A stretch of DNA of 64,000 nucleotides from Nitrosospira multiformis (GCF_003050865.1 NZ_QAOK01000001.1:224713-288712), one strand, 5' to 3'. Shown: positions 37,037 to 49,614, counted from the first letter of the stretch. Notes: a model not told the origin generated them from the sequence alone. A program made the numbers and translations.

Positions 37037-38129
37037 GCTCCCGCACGCAGGGCACTACTTTACGCGCTACATCGATGGGTTTCTGCTTTGCGGAATTCTC
37101 CTGCTCATGGCAACGGGACTTATCACGCTTTTCAGCGCAACGGATGCCAATAGCGCGCGCGTCACAAGCCAGGCGATCAATATGCTGGTCGCGCTTGGCG
37201 TGATGTGGCTGGTGGCCAACATTCCGTTGGAGCATATCATGCGGATCGCCGTACCGTTATACGCGGCCGGCCTTTTCCTGCTGCTCTGTGTCGCGCTGTT
37301 CGGAGAGGTCAACAATGGCGCGAGGCGCTGGTTGAACCTGGGCGTAACCCGCATTCAGCCTTCCGAACTCATGAAGATTGCCGTGCCGCTGATGATGGCC
37401 TGGTACTTCGACAAGCACGAGACAACCTTGCGGCTGCGGGATTACGGCGTGGCCACCCTGCTGCTGCTGGCTCCGGTATTGTTGATCCTGCGCCAGCCTG
37501 ATCTTGGAACCGCACTGCTCATTGCCTCGAGCGGTTTTTATGTCCTGTTCTTCTCCGGGTTATCCTGGCGCATCATGGCGACGGTGGCGATTGCGGGGGG
37601 AGCAAGCCTTCCATTGCTCTGGTCCATGTTGCATGATTATCAGCGCAAGCGCGTCATGACGCTTCTTGACCCGACGCAGGATGCGCTCGGCTCCGGCTAC
37701 CATACCATTCAATCCACCATTGCCATCGGCTCCGGGGGCGTGCTGGGCAAGGGCTGGCAGCAAGGCACCCAGACCCATCTTGCGTTTCTGCCGGAGAGAA
37801 GCACTGATTTCATCTTCGCGGTATTCTCCGAAGAATTCGGTCTGATCGGCAATTTTCTGCTGCTACTGCTGTATCTGACTCTCATCGCCCGCGGGATGGT
37901 GATTGCCGCCAATGCTCCAACCCAGTTTACCCGCCTCATCGCCGCCTCCATCACGCTGACTTTCTTCACCTACATCTTCGTCAACATCGGTATGGTCATC
38001 GGCATTCTGCCCGTGGTAGGGGTGCCTTTGCCCCTGATCAGCTATGGCGGCACATCAATGGTGACAATGTTGCTGGGATTTGGTATTTTGATGAGTATCC
38101 AGACTCATCCGAAGCTTGTTAAGACGTGA
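37029..38129 (+). CDS. rodA: Peptidoglycan glycosyltransferase RodA (SEDS family)
   Basis: 366 residues, about ten TM helices. SEDS landmarks are GARRWLNLGVTRIQPSELMKIA, PDLGTALLI, QSTIAIGSGGVLGKGW and the C-terminal PVVGVPLPLISYGGTS. RodA polymerises lipid II glycan strands for PBP2 to cross-link. I start at ATG 37029 inside the end of mrdA; it ends overlapping the rlpA start. Confidence 0.96.
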   Translation: MARLPHAGHYFTRYIDGFLLCGILLLMATGLITLFSATDANSARVTSQAINMLVALGVMWLVANIPLEHIMRIAVPLYAAGLFLLLCVALFGEVNNGARRWLNLGVTRIQPSELMKIAVPLMMAWYFDKHETTLRLRDYGVATLLLLAPVLLILRQPDLGTALLIASSGFYVLFFSGLSWRIMATVAIAGGASLPLLWSMLHDYQRKRVMTLLDPTQDALGSGYHTIQSTIAIGSGGVLGKGWQQGTQTHLAFLPERSTDFIFAVFSEEFGLIGNFLLLLLYLTLIARGMVIAANAPTQFTRLIAASITLTFFTYIFVNIGMVIGILPVVGVPLPLISYGGTSMVTMLLGFGILMSIQTHPKLVKT

Positions 38130-39334
38130 TACTTATGGATACAGACCCTGCCTGCCGGCTCCCCTTACAGTCAACTGCGCGGCCAATTACGCAGTCAGCA
38201 ACGCGACCCATTGCCAGGCGATGTGCCACCTGGATAGCTGCACTGGCCATCCCCGTTTTCCTTGCCGGTTGCGGCACCTTTTTTAAGCTGCAGAAAAGTG
38301 AGGAGAAGAACGTGAAGCCTTCATCGCCTTCATCGGTCTCTATTCTGTCTGGCGGCAAGAAAAAAGGCGGTTATTATCTGGATGATGGTCCCGGCGACAA
38401 TCCGCCTGCCGATCTCCATCTGATTCCTGATGCCGTTCCCCGGGAAGAACCCCTGCGCGCCTCCACCATGCGGCCTTATTCGGCTCTCGGAAAACGGTAT
38501 AAACCGATGATGCGTCATGAGCGCTATAAAACGCGGGGAATGGCGTCCTGGTATGGGCGCCGCTATCACGGACAGAAGACTGCTTCGGGGGAGGTCTATG
38601 ATATGTATGCCATGACGGCCGCACACCCCACTCTCCCCATTCCGAGCTACGTACGCGTAACAAGCGTGGCGAACGGAAAATCCGTGGTGGTGCGTGTCAA
38701 TGACAGGGGGCCTTTCCTCTCCAGTCGCCTCATTGATCTTTCCTATACGGCCGCATACAAACTGGATGTACTGGGTGGGGGCAGCAGCCTGGTCGAAGTG
38801 GAATCCATTGTGCCCGGAACGGGTAGTTTCACGCGGCTTGCCGCAGCAGCCCCTGCCCAGTATCCAGGTTCAACATCCCGTACTTCTAGGTCTCCATCCG
38901 GCTCTCCTGCTAGTCCAAACGAGGAGACAGGAACCGTAGCTGACCAATCAGTAGTGATTACTACCGAACCGAATTCCACTGAAACGCAGCCGGGTCTGTT
39001 CCAGACTGCTTTTGCGCCGGCAGTAGCTGATACGCCGCCTGTCGCCAGCCATACCGGCAATGGCGCCGCTGTTCCACCTCCCGAAACGCCTGCTGCCGTT
39101 CCTGCTGGGATCTATCTGCAGTTGGGGGCCTTCAATGCGTATGACAATGCGGATAATTTTGTCGTCCGGATGCGAAATGAATTACCATCGCTGATGACGA
39201 GCCTGGATATCGTTGCAAAGGACGGCCTGTTCAAGGTCCATGCGGGCCCTTATCCTGACCGGGTCCTGGCCAGAAAGGATGCGGACAAAATCGCCGAAGC
39301 GCTGTCTATCAGGCCGGTGCTGCTGACGCGGTAG
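38126..39334 (+). CDS. rlpA: Septal-ring lytic transglycosylase-like lipoprotein RlpA
   Basis: 402 residues from a GTG whose GTGA overlaps the rodA stop; an ATG at 38135 is an alternative. A lipobox LAGC follows a hydrophobic stretch, so it is lipidated (by Lgt, also in this window). The DPBB domain has GMASWYGRRYHGQKTASGE and VRVNDRGPF. A Pro/Thr/Ser-rich linker and a C-terminal SPOR domain (YLQLGAFNAYDNADNF, FKVHAGPY) complete it. RlpA cuts naked glycan strands, and SPOR targets them at the septum. Confidence 0.94.
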   Translation: MILMDTDPACRLPLQSTARPITQSATRPIARRCATWIAALAIPVFLAGCGTFFKLQKSEEKNVKPSSPSSVSILSGGKKKGGYYLDDGPGDNPPADLHLIPDAVPREEPLRASTMRPYSALGKRYKPMMRHERYKTRGMASWYGRRYHGQKTASGEVYDMYAMTAAHPTLPIPSYVRVTSVANGKSVVVRVNDRGPFLSSRLIDLSYTAAYKLDVLGGGSSLVEVESIVPGTGSFTRLAAAAPAQYPGSTSRTSRSPSGSPASPNEETGTVADQSVVITTEPNSTETQPGLFQTAFAPAVADTPPVASHTGNGAAVPPPETPAAVPAGIYLQLGAFNAYDNADNFVVRMRNELPSLMTSLDIVAKDGLFKVHAGPYPDRVLARKDADKIAEALSIRPVLLTR

Positions 39335-39528
39335 GCCGTACATCTCTCTTCACCGCTGAACGACGCAAAACCTGCTCCCTGTCCGGCGGCTGCTGGCAGC
39401 CTAGCAGCGGCAGAAGGATTCCCGATTTGAACTTTCCGCTTTAATTTTCCGCTTCAGGCGGGCAGAATGGTATGTAAGCGGCTGTTTTGCTCGGACAATT
39501 CCTATTCACGGTTATGAGGACGGATAAA

Positions 39529-40461
39529 ATGCAGATCAGGGATCAGGTTACGCCAGCAACGATTCTTGCAGAACTGGTCAGTCATGCCCGGGCGCAGCCT
39601 GCTGATACTCAGGGCTTCTGTCACGTAAATTGTCAGGATCTATATGGTCGGTTTTATGCCAAAGCCGAACGTATCTTCGCCTCATTCGATAAGTATATTC
39701 CTGTGACCTGGTACCTCTGGCGCGCAGGAGAGAGCGGAACGGACATAGGGATGAGATACTCGAGCGAATCTCTTTCAGGAGGTACGGACCGGTTCATCGG
39801 GATGCGCCTGATCTCGAGCGATGAATTGGCGGCAGGTGGTAATCAGGCAACAAAAATAGGCGCTCAGATTCGCGAATTGCAGAAAGATTACGACGCGCTG
39901 CTGGAAAGATATTTCCTGCTGCTTTGTACCGACGATGAAAAGCAGCAGGAAAAAATTGAGTCCATTATCGAGACGCTGAAGGCAGATACCGCTATCGTTA
40001 CCGTTGTACCACGCTATGCGTGGTCTTTTTTTGCCATGGAGGATGCGGTAATCGACGCAGTAGTGGATCGTTTGATGTACCCGGATGATTATGTGCGCCG
40101 GCAAGCCCGGGAGCAAGTATCGGGGCTCGACAGGAGAAGGCTTGTCCTGCTGCTGTCATGCCTGATCCACGCAGTCGAGGAAAACGGCTGTTTCACCGTT
40201 TCTGATGACTTTGTAATGCACAACGAACACTTGCAGGAATTTGAAAAAGATAATCCGGAAGAACACGGCTCCGTGGCCGAAGATGTCATCGCGATGGATG
40301 GAAGATTTTTCTTTCGTGAGGCAGATGTGGATGGGTTCGAAATCTACCAGGACAGCGTATCCGCTGTTATAGCCCTGTATTATGACGCGAAGGTTCGGTA
40401 CAGCCACGCCGGGGATCAGGCCGTACACTATCTCTATACCCTTCTGGAACAAAGCGCGTGA
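39529..40461 (+). CDS. Unrecognised 310-residue cytoplasmic protein
   Basis: Start chosen at ATG 39529, which has GAGGA 8-9 bases upstream; earlier starts at 39514 (ATG) and 39487 (TTG) are possible. No signal peptide or TM helix. It is acidic and rich in aromatic residues (FDKYIPVTWYLWRAGESG, VPRYAWSFFAMEDAVIDAV) with a short charged helix in the middle (QIRELQKDYDALLERYFLLL). I recognise no domain. It lies between the cell-wall group and the convergent glmS, 152 bases after rlpA, so it may have its own promoter. Confidence 0.75.
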   Translation: MQIRDQVTPATILAELVSHARAQPADTQGFCHVNCQDLYGRFYAKAERIFASFDKYIPVTWYLWRAGESGTDIGMRYSSESLSGGTDRFIGMRLISSDELAAGGNQATKIGAQIRELQKDYDALLERYFLLLCTDDEKQQEKIESIIETLKADTAIVTVVPRYAWSFFAMEDAVIDAVVDRLMYPDDYVRRQAREQVSGLDRRRLVLLLSCLIHAVEENGCFTVSDDFVMHNEHLQEFEKDNPEEHGSVAEDVIAMDGRFFFREADVDGFEIYQDSVSAVIALYYDAKVRYSHAGDQAVHYLYTLLEQSA

Positions 40462-40554
40462 GGCTCTAAGTGTTCTCTGATGCACTGCCACCAAGATGGC
40501 GGCTATATGTCTGAATAACCGGCTCTAGCCAACAGTCAGTTCAATAGATACTTC

Positions 40555-42402
40555 TTACTCCACTGTCACTGATTTCGCCAGGTTTCTCGGTTTATCCACA
40601 TCTGTACCTTTTTGCAACGCGACGTGGTAGGCGAGAAGCTGCAGAGGAATGGTGTGGAGGATGGGACTGAGCAGTCCTGCGTGTTCCGCCAGACGAATGA
40701 TGTGCACACCTTCACTTTCCTGAATGTGGGAATCGGCATCGGCGAAAACGTAGAGTTCACCTCCACGGGCGCGTACTTCCTGCAGGTTTGACTTGAGTTT
40801 TTCCAGCAGCGCATCGTTGGGGGCGATGGCCACCACGGGCATATCCTTATCCACCAGCGCAAGCGGGCCATGCTTCAATTCCCCGGCAGCATAGGCTTCG
40901 GCATGGATATAGGAAATTTCCTTGAGCTTGAGCGCCCCCTCCAGTGCAATGGGGTAGTGCATCCCACGCCCAAGAAACAGGGCGTGGCGTTTCTCGGCGA
41001 ACTTCTCCGCCCAGGCTTTCACCTGCGACTCCACCTGGAGGCTATGCTGAAGCGCGACAGGCAGGTGGCGCAGCGCAGCAATCATCTGACGCTCACTCTC
41101 ACCCGACAGTTTGCCATTCAATTTCGCCAGGGTCATGGTGAGCAGCATCAACGCCGCAAGCTGTGTGGTGAACGCCTTGGTCGAGGCCACACCGATTTCC
41201 GGGCCTGCCCGGGTGAGAAAACGCAAATCCGTCTGGCGCACGAGCGCGCTTTCGGCCACATTGCAGATCCCCAGACTGTAACGATGCCCGAGTGATCTTG
41301 CATAACTCAGGGCGGCCAAGGTATCCGCCGTTTCTCCGGATTGAGAGATGCCCACGATCAGGGTGTCGGCTCCAACCGCCGGGTTACGGTAGCGATATTC
41401 GCTCGCGATTTCGACATTACAAGGGATTCCCGCCACGGTTTCAAGCCAGTAGCGGGCGACAACACCAGCGTGGTAGCTGGTGCCGCAGGCCAGAATGAGG
41501 ATGCTTCTGGTATTTTTGAAGATGTTCTCCGCCTCGGTGCCAAACAGGCGCGGAGAGATGGATTGCACATTGAGCACCATTTCCAGCGTGTTCGCCACGA
41601 CGCCGGGTTGCTCGAATATTTCCTTCTGCATGAAGTGGGCATACGGACCCAACTCCACCGCCTCGTTTGTCAGCTCACTTTCCTGCACCGCTCGTGCGAC
41701 CACTGCGCGTGCGCCGTCGTAACGGCAGTTGATGATGCGGTAGCTATCTTGCCGCAATTCGGCGACATCGCCCTCTTCCAGATAGATCATGCGCCGGGTA
41801 ACCTGCAGCAAGGCGGAAGCATCCGAGGCGGCGTAGATTCCATTTTCGCCCAAACCAAGCAGCAATGGCGCTCCATTGCGGCAAACGATGAGGCGCTCCG
41901 GCCTTGCTTCCTCCATTACTGCAATTGCATAGGCACCACGCAACTCGCCCACCGAACGGCATACCGCTTCGAATAAATCAGGGTTTTCCCGGAGATGAAA
42001 CGAAATGAGGTGAGCGATGACTTCCGTATCGGTATCGGAACTGAATTCGAACCCTGCCTCCTGCAAACGCAGGCGCAGCACCTCGTGATTTTCGATGATG
42101 CCGTTATGCACCACCGCCACCCTGGACGTCTCTCCGGAAAAATGAGGATGGGCGTTGCGCTCGGATGGAGCGCCGTGCGTAGCCCAGCGGGTATGGGCAA
42201 TACCCACGTCCCCGCTGAAGTGGTGCTCATCCGCAAGCTTGCTGAGCTCAGCGACTCGTCCCGTGGTGCGTAACCGGTGCAGGCGACCATTGTTCAAGGC
42301 AATGCCGGCTGAATCATATCCGCGATATTCCAGTCGGCGCAGGCCTTCAATCAGAGTGGGGACGATATTGGTTTTTGCGACTGCACCGACGATTCCACAC
42401 AT
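40555..42402 (-). CDS. glmS: Glutamine-fructose-6-phosphate aminotransferase
   Basis: GlmS makes glucosamine-6-phosphate from fructose-6-phosphate and glutamine, the entry to UDP-GlcNAc. 615 residues from [10 protein letters not shown], with Cys as the N-terminal nucleophile, HTRWATHG, and two SIS domains ([31 protein letters not shown], ending in LAKSVTVE). The ATG at 42402 has AAAGGAG 7 bases upstream. It lies 77 bases after glmU. I saw no glmS ribozyme or GlmZ-type pairing site in the short leader. Confidence 0.97.
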   Translation of the reverse strand: MCGIVGAVAKTNIVPTLIEGLRRLEYRGYDSAGIALNNGRLHRLRTTGRVAELSKLADEHHFSGDVGIAHTRWATHGAPSERNAHPHFSGETSRVAVVHNGIIENHEVLRLRLQEAGFEFSSDTDTEVIAHLISFHLRENPDLFEAVCRSVGELRGAYAIAVMEEARPERLIVCRNGAPLLLGLGENGIYAASDASALLQVTRRMIYLEEGDVAELRQDSYRIINCRYDGARAVVARAVQESELTNEAVELGPYAHFMQKEIFEQPGVVANTLEMVLNVQSISPRLFGTEAENIFKNTRSILILACGTSYHAGVVARYWLETVAGIPCNVEIASEYRYRNPAVGADTLIVGISQSGETADTLAALSYARSLGHRYSLGICNVAESALVRQTDLRFLTRAGPEIGVASTKAFTTQLAALMLLTMTLAKLNGKLSGESERQMIAALRHLPVALQHSLQVESQVKAWAEKFAEKRHALFLGRGMHYPIALEGALKLKEISYIHAEAYAAGELKHGPLALVDKDMPVVAIAPNDALLEKLKSNLQEVRARGGELYVFADADSHIQESEGVHIIRLAEHAGLLSPILHTIPLQLLAYHVALQKGTDVDKPRNLAKSVTVE

Positions 42403-42479
42403 CAAAAGACTCCTTTCTTACAGATACCAGCAATTGGCGTGGTCCAAGAAAACCGGTGGAAAAAGGTAAAAGGCTATGC

Positions 42480-43868
42480 TCAGTTTTTAGGCTTCAATTT
42501 TTTTACCGGCCGTTTCCACCCATCGATACTCAACTGCTTCGCTCGCGAAAGCGTCAACATATCAGGTGGCGTATCCTTGGTAATGGTCGAACCCGCGCCG
42601 ATAGTGGAACCGCGGGCAACTCTGACCGGTGCTATCAACTGGGTATCGGAGCCGACAAAGACATCATCCTCGATGATGGTCTGGTATTTGTTGGCGCCGT
42701 CATAATTGCAGGTAATCGTCCCAGCGCCGATGTTGACGCTCCTGCCCACTACGGCATCTCCGATGTAGCTCAAGTGGTTTGCCTTGCTGCCGGCCGCAAG
42801 GGCGCTGTTCTTGACTTCGACGAAATTGCCGATGTGAACTTCGTCCTCCAGCCGGGTGCCCGGACGAATACGGGCATAAGGACCGATACGGCAATTTCGA
42901 CCAATTTCCGTAGCCTCTATCAAACTGAAGGGCGCGATTATCGAATTAGCGGCTACCCGCACGTCTTTCAGTATGGTGTGAGCACCCACTCTTACACCAT
43001 CATCCAGTTGAACGTCACCTTCAAATATGCAGTTGATATCGATCATAACGTCTCTACCGCAAGAAAGTTTACCGCGGATATCGATGCGTGACGGATCAGC
43101 CAGCGCTACACCCTGCTCCAGCAATTTATTGGCCTGCGCTGTCTGATAGATGCGTTCCAGCGCGGCGAGCTGAACCTTGCTGTTGACCCCGGTGGTTTCC
43201 CATACATAAGCGGGACTGACCGTTTCTACCTTTACCCCATCCTTCACAGCCATCGCGACAATATCGGTCAGGTAATACTCACCTTGCGCATTGCTGTTTT
43301 CAAGTTTGTATAACCAGCGGTGAAGATAGCGATTTGGAACCGCCATGATGCCCGTATTGATTTCACCGATCTTGCGCTGGGATTCGCTGGCGTCTTTTTC
43401 CTCGACAATGGCGGCAACTTCACCCGTTTCGCTATGCCGAACAATTCTACCGTAGCCGGCTGGATCAGGAAGTTCTACCGTCAGCAAACCTAACGTATGC
43501 TCTCCCGCCGTCGCAATCAGCTTTTTTAATGTTTCGACGCTGGTCAGAGGCACGTCGCCATACAGAATAAGTGTAACGCCCTCTTTCTCGATATGAGGCA
43601 GCGCCTGCATCACTGCGTGACCCGTGCCGAGTTGGGGGATCTGTTGCGCCCAGACAAGGCTTTCATCCGCTATCGTCTGCGGGACTGTCTCACCCCCATG
43701 TCCGTAAATGACACAAGTTGTGTGGGGCAATAATGTTCGGGCGGTATCGAGCACGTGCATCAGGAGAGGTTTGCCTGCCAGGGGATGCAACACTTTTGGC
43801 AGGGCAGAGTACATGCGTTTTCCGAGACCGGCAGCAAGAACGACGATGTTCAGTTTGGACACATTCAT
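42480..43868 (-). CDS. glmU: Bifunctional GlmU: GlcNAc-1-P uridyltransferase and GlcN-1-P acetyltransferase
   Basis: 462 residues. N-terminal nucleotidyltransferase with VVLAAGLGKRMYSALPKVLH and GDVPLT; C-terminal left-handed beta-helix with hexapeptide repeats (IGPYARIRPGTRLEDEVHIG, GAGTITCNYDGANKY). It makes UDP-GlcNAc for peptidoglycan and LPS. It sits between atpC and glmS, the common atp-glmU-glmS order of proteobacteria, but a strong terminator separates it from atpC. Confidence 0.97.
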   Translation of the reverse strand: MNVSKLNIVVLAAGLGKRMYSALPKVLHPLAGKPLLMHVLDTARTLLPHTTCVIYGHGGETVPQTIADESLVWAQQIPQLGTGHAVMQALPHIEKEGVTLILYGDVPLTSVETLKKLIATAGEHTLGLLTVELPDPAGYGRIVRHSETGEVAAIVEEKDASESQRKIGEINTGIMAVPNRYLHRWLYKLENSNAQGEYYLTDIVAMAVKDGVKVETVSPAYVWETTGVNSKVQLAALERIYQTAQANKLLEQGVALADPSRIDIRGKLSCGRDVMIDINCIFEGDVQLDDGVRVGAHTILKDVRVAANSIIAPFSLIEATEIGRNCRIGPYARIRPGTRLEDEVHIGNFVEVKNSALAAGSKANHLSYIGDAVVGRSVNIGAGTITCNYDGANKYQTIIEDDVFVGSDTQLIAPVRVARGSTIGAGSTITKDTPPDMLTLSRAKQLSIDGWKRPVKKLKPKN

Positions 43869-44266
43869 GAAGATATCAGGACATGCGGGAACGTGTAATA
43901 TTCGACCCGCAAAGGCAGATCAGCTGCCGGAAGTTAAGGTTGAAGCGGAATTTACGAATGAAAACCAAGTTAATTTATCATATAACTGGCACAAATCCAA
44001 ATAGAGTGTCCAACTGGAGCTGTGCGGTCAAGCTGACCTGATTGAAGTATCCCCACCCGGACTTCCCGTAATGAACAGGGGACACGAGACCAGACATACT
44101 CAAGTCCGGCTGTGCCTCGAAGCAGAAATACTTGTGCTTTTCCGGGAAGCAGGCGGTTCAATTAAGCGTAAGCTATTGACTCTCGCCAGTTTGAATTTCA
44201 GGAATTGATTCGCGCAGAACTGAAAAAGGGCGGTATTTCCGCCCTTTTTCAGTTCTGATCTAAATA
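43869..44266. other. Intergenic region between atpC and glmU
   Basis: These ~400 bases hold the atp terminator at the atpC end (44215-44257) and presumably the glmU-glmS promoter near glmU. No ORF longer than about 60 codons looks real, and no tRNA fold was seen. Confidence 0.55.
44215..44257 (-). terminator. Terminator of the atp operon, 19-bp arms
   Basis: CAGAACTGAAAAAGGGCGG (44215-44233), a 5-base loop, and its exact complement CCGCCCTTTTTCAGTTCTG (44239-44257). It lies 10 bases after the atpC stop. The T run inside the arm gives a terminator in either direction. The arms are unusually long and perfect. Confidence 0.92.
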
Positions 44267-44698
44267 TCAGTGCCCGCGTTTCCGTAATTTCTGGATCGCG
44301 GCCAGTTGCGCGATCGCCTCGCTCAGCTCCGCCTGAGCCCGTGCGTAATCCAGAGCGGAGGCTCTATCCCTCACCGCTTCTTCCGCACGCTTCTTGGCCT
44401 CGATGGCCTTTGCTTCATCGAGGTCGGCGCCGCGTACCGCGGTGTCAGCGAGGATAGTGACGACATCCGGCTGGATTTCAAGCATGCCACCGGAAACATA
44501 CACCAGTTCCTCTTCTTTCAGAGGCGCCTTGATGCGTACTGATCCGGGTTTGATGCGCGTCAGCATGGGAGTGTGTTGGGGATAAATACCCACCTCTCCC
44601 CCTTCTGCGGGCGCAACCAGGAATTCAGCCGGACCGGAGTAAATGGATTCCTCCGCGCTGACGATATCAACGTGAAACACGCCCATTTTAGTTCCCAT
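44267..44698 (-). CDS. atpC: ATP synthase epsilon subunit
   Basis: 143 residues. N-terminal beta-sandwich ([36 protein letters not shown]) and C-terminal helical hairpin ([16 protein letters not shown]). Part of the F1 central stalk; it inhibits ATP hydrolysis. The second Met (44686) has a better-placed GGA site and may be the true start. Last gene of the atp operon. Confidence 0.95.
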   Translation of the reverse strand: MGTKMGVFHVDIVSAEESIYSGPAEFLVAPAEGGEVGIYPQHTPMLTRIKPGSVRIKAPLKEEELVYVSGGMLEIQPDVVTILADTAVRGADLDEAKAIEAKKRAEEAVRDRASALDYARAQAELSEAIAQLAAIQKLRKRGH

Positions 44699-44752
44699 TC
44701 ATCATTGAATCGGAACGACCGTTTTATCCGGTCACCCGATTCATCAACTCGA

Positions 44753-46153
<1,401 letters not shown>

Positions 46154-46162
46154 TCAAATTAT

Positions 46163-47044
46163 TTAAACGGCCGCCGCGCCACCGACAATCTCGGACAATT
46201 CCTTGGTAATAGCGGCCTGCCGCGATTTGTTGTAAATCAGCGTCAGTTCGTTGATGACGTTCCCGGCATTGTCCGAGGCAGCCTTCATCGCCACCATGCG
46301 CGCAGATTGCTCGGATGCAATATTTTCCGTCAATGCCTGATAAATCAGCGCCTCGACGTATCGCACCATGACGTCATCGATGACGGGCTTGGCTTCGGGT
46401 TCATAAATGTAATCCCATACGCCGCGCTGTCCGGTCGGTCCATCACTGGCTCTGAGACGTTCATCGGAAAGCGGGAGCAACTGCTCCATCACCGGTTCCT
46501 GTTTCATCGTGTTGATGAAGCGGGTATAAAAAAGATATACACGGTCGAAACGGTCCTGGTTATAGCCATCCAGCAATATTTTTATTGCACCGATCAGCCG
46601 CTCCAGATCGGGCGCATCGCCGAGGCTCACGACATGCGAGATGACATTGGCGCCCATACGGTTCATGAACCCCAACCCCTTGTTGCCGATGCAGCACACC
46701 TCGATCTGCTCGCCTTCGGCTTCCCAGGCTTTCATCTTGCTTACCGCCATGCGCAGCACGTTTGTGTTGAGTCCACCGCACAAACCCTTGTCGGAGGTAA
46801 CCACAATGATACCGATGCGCTTTACCGTATCGCGTTCTATCAGGAACGGATGGCGGTATTCGGTGTAAGCACGGCTCATGTGGGCTGCGACGTTGCGAAT
46901 CTTCTCGCCGTATGGCCGGGCTTTTTTCATGCGTTCCTGTGCCCGGCGCATCTTGGATGCAGCCACCATTTCCATCGCGCGCGTGATCTTCTGCGTGTTC
47001 TTCACGCTTTTGATCTTGTTGCGTATTTCCCTGCTGCCTGCCAT
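46163..47044 (-). CDS. atpG: ATP synthase gamma subunit
   Basis: 293 residues. N-terminal [20 protein letters not shown] and C-terminal [20 protein letters not shown] form the rotor coiled coil; the middle [10 protein letters not shown] is conserved. It couples ring rotation to the catalytic sites. Starts 3 bases after the atpA stop. Confidence 0.97.
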   Translation of the reverse strand: MAGSREIRNKIKSVKNTQKITRAMEMVAASKMRRAQERMKKARPYGEKIRNVAAHMSRAYTEYRHPFLIERDTVKRIGIIVVTSDKGLCGGLNTNVLRMAVSKMKAWEAEGEQIEVCCIGNKGLGFMNRMGANVISHVVSLGDAPDLERLIGAIKILLDGYNQDRFDRVYLFYTRFINTMKQEPVMEQLLPLSDERLRASDGPTGQRGVWDYIYEPEAKPVIDDVMVRYVEALIYQALTENIASEQSARMVAMKAASDNAGNVINELTLIYNKSRQAAITKELSEIVGGAAAV

Positions 47045-47047
47045 CGG

Positions 47048-48589
47048 TCAGTATGTTCCGTTCTTCTTGAAATCCTGGATTGCCGCATCGAGTTCCTTCT
47101 CGGTTTCCGCATCCAGATCCTTGGTGGTCTCTATCTTGTCCAGAATCGCTCCATACTTGCTACGGACGAAACCCCTCACCGCAGACTCAAAGGCCAATGC
47201 GCGGCTCACTTCCACATCATCCAGGTACCCTTTGTTGACAGCAAACAGGGTAAGCGCCATTTCGGACACGCTCAAGGTTGAGTACTGAGGCTGCTTCATC
47301 AGTTCCGTCACCATCTTGCCGCGCTCCAGCTGCTTGCGTGTCGCTTCATCCAGATCGGAAGCGAACTGGGCAAACGCGGCGAGTTCCCGGTATTGCGCCA
47401 ATGCGAGACGCACCCCGCCGCCCAGTTTCTTGATTACCTTGGTCTGCGCGGCGCCCCCTACGCGAGAGACAGAGATTCCGGCGTTGATAGCTGGCCGGAT
47501 ACCCGCATTGAACAGATCGGACTCCAGAAAAATCTGGCCGTCAGTAATGGAGATAACGTTGGTGGGAACGAATGCAGTCACGTCACCTGCCTGGGTTTCG
47601 ATCACAGGCAAGGCTGTCAGCGAACCCGTCTTGCCTTTGACTGCGCCATTCGTCTCTTTTTCCACATAGGCCGCGCTGACGCGGGCAGCGCGTTCGAGCA
47701 GCCGCGAGTGCAAATAAAACACATCCCCCGGATAGGCTTCCCGACCAGGAGGGCGTCGCAATAACAGGGAAATCTGGCGATAAGCCCACGCCTGCTTGGT
47801 CAAATCGTCATAAACAATCAGCGCGTCCCTGCCGGTATCGCGGAAATACTCGCCCATCGTGCAACCGGAATAAGGGGCGATAAACTGCATCGCGGCAGAC
47901 TCCGAAGCGGTGGCAGCCACGACGATGGTATATTCCATCGCCCCATGCTCTTCCAGCTTCCGCACCACGTTACTGATCGACGACGCTTTCTGACCAATCG
48001 CAACGTAGATGCAAATCATGTTCTCACCCTTCTGATTGATGATTGCATCCACGGCCACGGCCGTTTTTCCCGTTTGACGGTCTCCAATGATCAGTTCACG
48101 CTGTCCGCGCCCGATGGGAACCATCGCATCGATCGCTTTCAGTCCGGTTTGCACCGGCTGATTCACCGATTGACGCCACACGACACCCGGCGCAATCTTT
48201 TCTATCGGCTCTGAGCGCTTGGTGGTTATCGGCCCCTTGCCATCGATCGGCTGACCCAGCGCGTTGACTACACGGCCGATCAACTCCTCTCCTACCGGAA
48301 CTTCAAGAATGCGGCCCGTGCACTTGACGGTGTCGCCCTCGGTAATGTGCTCATACTCGCCCAGAACAACCGCACCTACTGAGTCGCGCTCCAGATTAAG
48401 TGCAAGACCGAAGGTATTACCAGGGAACTCAAGCATTTCGCCCTGCATCACATCCGACAGCCCATGGATGCGCACGATGCCGTCGGTCACGGAAACTACC
48501 GTGCCCTGTGTCCGGACTTCGGCGGTTGCTTCAAGCCCTTCAATTCTGCTTTTGATCAGTTCACTGATCTCGGATGGATTTAAATGCAT
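47048..48589 (-). CDS. atpA: ATP synthase alpha subunit
   Basis: 513 residues. Non-catalytic nucleotide site with Walker [15 protein letters not shown], plus the family's [43 protein letters not shown] and the [13 protein letters not shown] segment. N-terminal residues 1-20 ([19 protein letters not shown]) bind delta. Normal length, 14 bases after atpH. Confidence 0.98.
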   Translation of the reverse strand: MHLNPSEISELIKSRIEGLEATAEVRTQGTVVSVTDGIVRIHGLSDVMQGEMLEFPGNTFGLALNLERDSVGAVVLGEYEHITEGDTVKCTGRILEVPVGEELIGRVVNALGQPIDGKGPITTKRSEPIEKIAPGVVWRQSVNQPVQTGLKAIDAMVPIGRGQRELIIGDRQTGKTAVAVDAIINQKGENMICIYVAIGQKASSISNVVRKLEEHGAMEYTIVVAATASESAAMQFIAPYSGCTMGEYFRDTGRDALIVYDDLTKQAWAYRQISLLLRRPPGREAYPGDVFYLHSRLLERAARVSAAYVEKETNGAVKGKTGSLTALPVIETQAGDVTAFVPTNVISITDGQIFLESDLFNAGIRPAINAGISVSRVGGAAQTKVIKKLGGGVRLALAQYRELAAFAQFASDLDEATRKQLERGKMVTELMKQPQYSTLSVSEMALTLFAVNKGYLDDVEVSRALAFESAVRGFVRSKYGAILDKIETTKDLDAETEKELDAAIQDFKKNGTY

Positions 48590-48603
48590 TTTTCAGTTAA
48601 CTC

Positions 48604-49140
48604 CTAGCTTTTAAGTGCAACAGCCATGGCTTCCAGTTTTCCCCGCACGGAGGCGTCAAGCACCTCATCGCCTATTTCGACTATCACGCCGCCTATCAAA
48701 TCCGCGTCGACACTCACTTTTGCATCTATCTTGCGCTTGAATTTGGCCTCGAGATCAGTCACCAGATCCCTCAATTGAGCATCACTCATGGCAAAAGCAG
48801 AAATAACCTTGGCATCCAGCACGCCTTCATGACGGGTCTTGAGTTGCTCATACAACTCATTCACCTCCGGCAAAATTTCAAGCCTGCCGTTTTCCGCCAG
48901 CAGCAAGATGAAATTGCGGCCTTCTTCATTGAGCCTGTCGCCGCAAATGCCCAAGAAAAGTTCGCCCAGTTTTCTGGAGGATACCTTGGGGTTGCCGATC
49001 AATGAACGGATATTTTCGTCGGCTGCGATAGTGGCCGCCAACTGTAGTGTGTCCGCCCAACGGGCGAGATCGTTCTGGTTCTTTGCAAGTTTGAAGACAG
49101 CCTCCGCATAAGGCCGGGCAATCGTGCGAGTTTCGGCCAT
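48604..49140 (-). CDS. atpH: ATP synthase delta subunit
   Basis: 178 residues. Stator subunit joining b to alpha. It has the N-terminal RPYAEAVFKLA signature and the C-terminal IGGVIVEIGDEVLDASVRGKLEAM. Three bases separate it from atpF. Confidence 0.96.
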   Translation of the reverse strand: MAETRTIARPYAEAVFKLAKNQNDLARWADTLQLAATIAADENIRSLIGNPKVSSRKLGELFLGICGDRLNEEGRNFILLLAENGRLEILPEVNELYEQLKTRHEGVLDAKVISAFAMSDAQLRDLVTDLEAKFKRKIDAKVSVDADLIGGVIVEIGDEVLDASVRGKLEAMAVALKS

Positions 49141-49143
49141 TGG

Positions 49144-49614
49144 CTAGAGCTCCGCCTTGAGGGATGCAAGCAGTTCGGCGTGCGCTTTTTCATCCACCTC
49201 GCGCCGGAGAATCTTGGCGGCGCCCGCCAGCGCCAGGTCCGCCACCTGTTGGCGCAAAACTTCCTTTGCGCGAAACACTTCCTGCTCCACCTCTGCCTTG
49301 GCACCCACAAGAATGCGGCCGCCCTCTTCTCTTGCGGCTACCTTGGCTTCATCCAGGATCTCCGCGGCACGCTTTTCCGCCTGCGCGATGATATCGGACG
49401 CTCGCTGCTTGGCCTCCCGGACGACGTCGCCTGAGCGTTGACTTGCCAGTTCGAGTTCGCGCTTGCCACGTTCGCCCGCAGCCAGGCCGTCGGCGATCGT
49501 TTTCTGGCGATTCTCGATTGCGCGCATCAATGGAGGCCACACAAACCTGACTGTGAACCAGATGAAGATGGCAAACGCCATTGCCTGGGAAATAAGCGTG
49601 AAGTTTATGTTCAT
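49144..49614 (-). CDS. atpF: ATP synthase b subunit
   Basis: 156 residues. One N-terminal TM helix ([20 protein letters not shown]), then a long charged helix ([40 protein letters not shown]) that forms the peripheral stalk dimer. Only one b gene is seen, so a b2 homodimer is expected. Confidence 0.96.
   Translation of the reverse strand: MNINFTLISQAMAFAIFIWFTVRFVWPPLMRAIENRQKTIADGLAAGERGKRELELASQRSGDVVREAKQRASDIIAQAEKRAAEILDEAKVAAREEGGRILVGAKAEVEQEVFRAKEVLRQQVADLALAGAAKILRREVDEKAHAELLASLKAEL

Noticed and set aside
42403..42479. glmS ribozyme or riboswitch in the glmS leader
   Set aside because: Only 77 bases separate glmU and glmS, with no ribozyme-like fold; such ribozymes are typical of Gram-positive bacteria.
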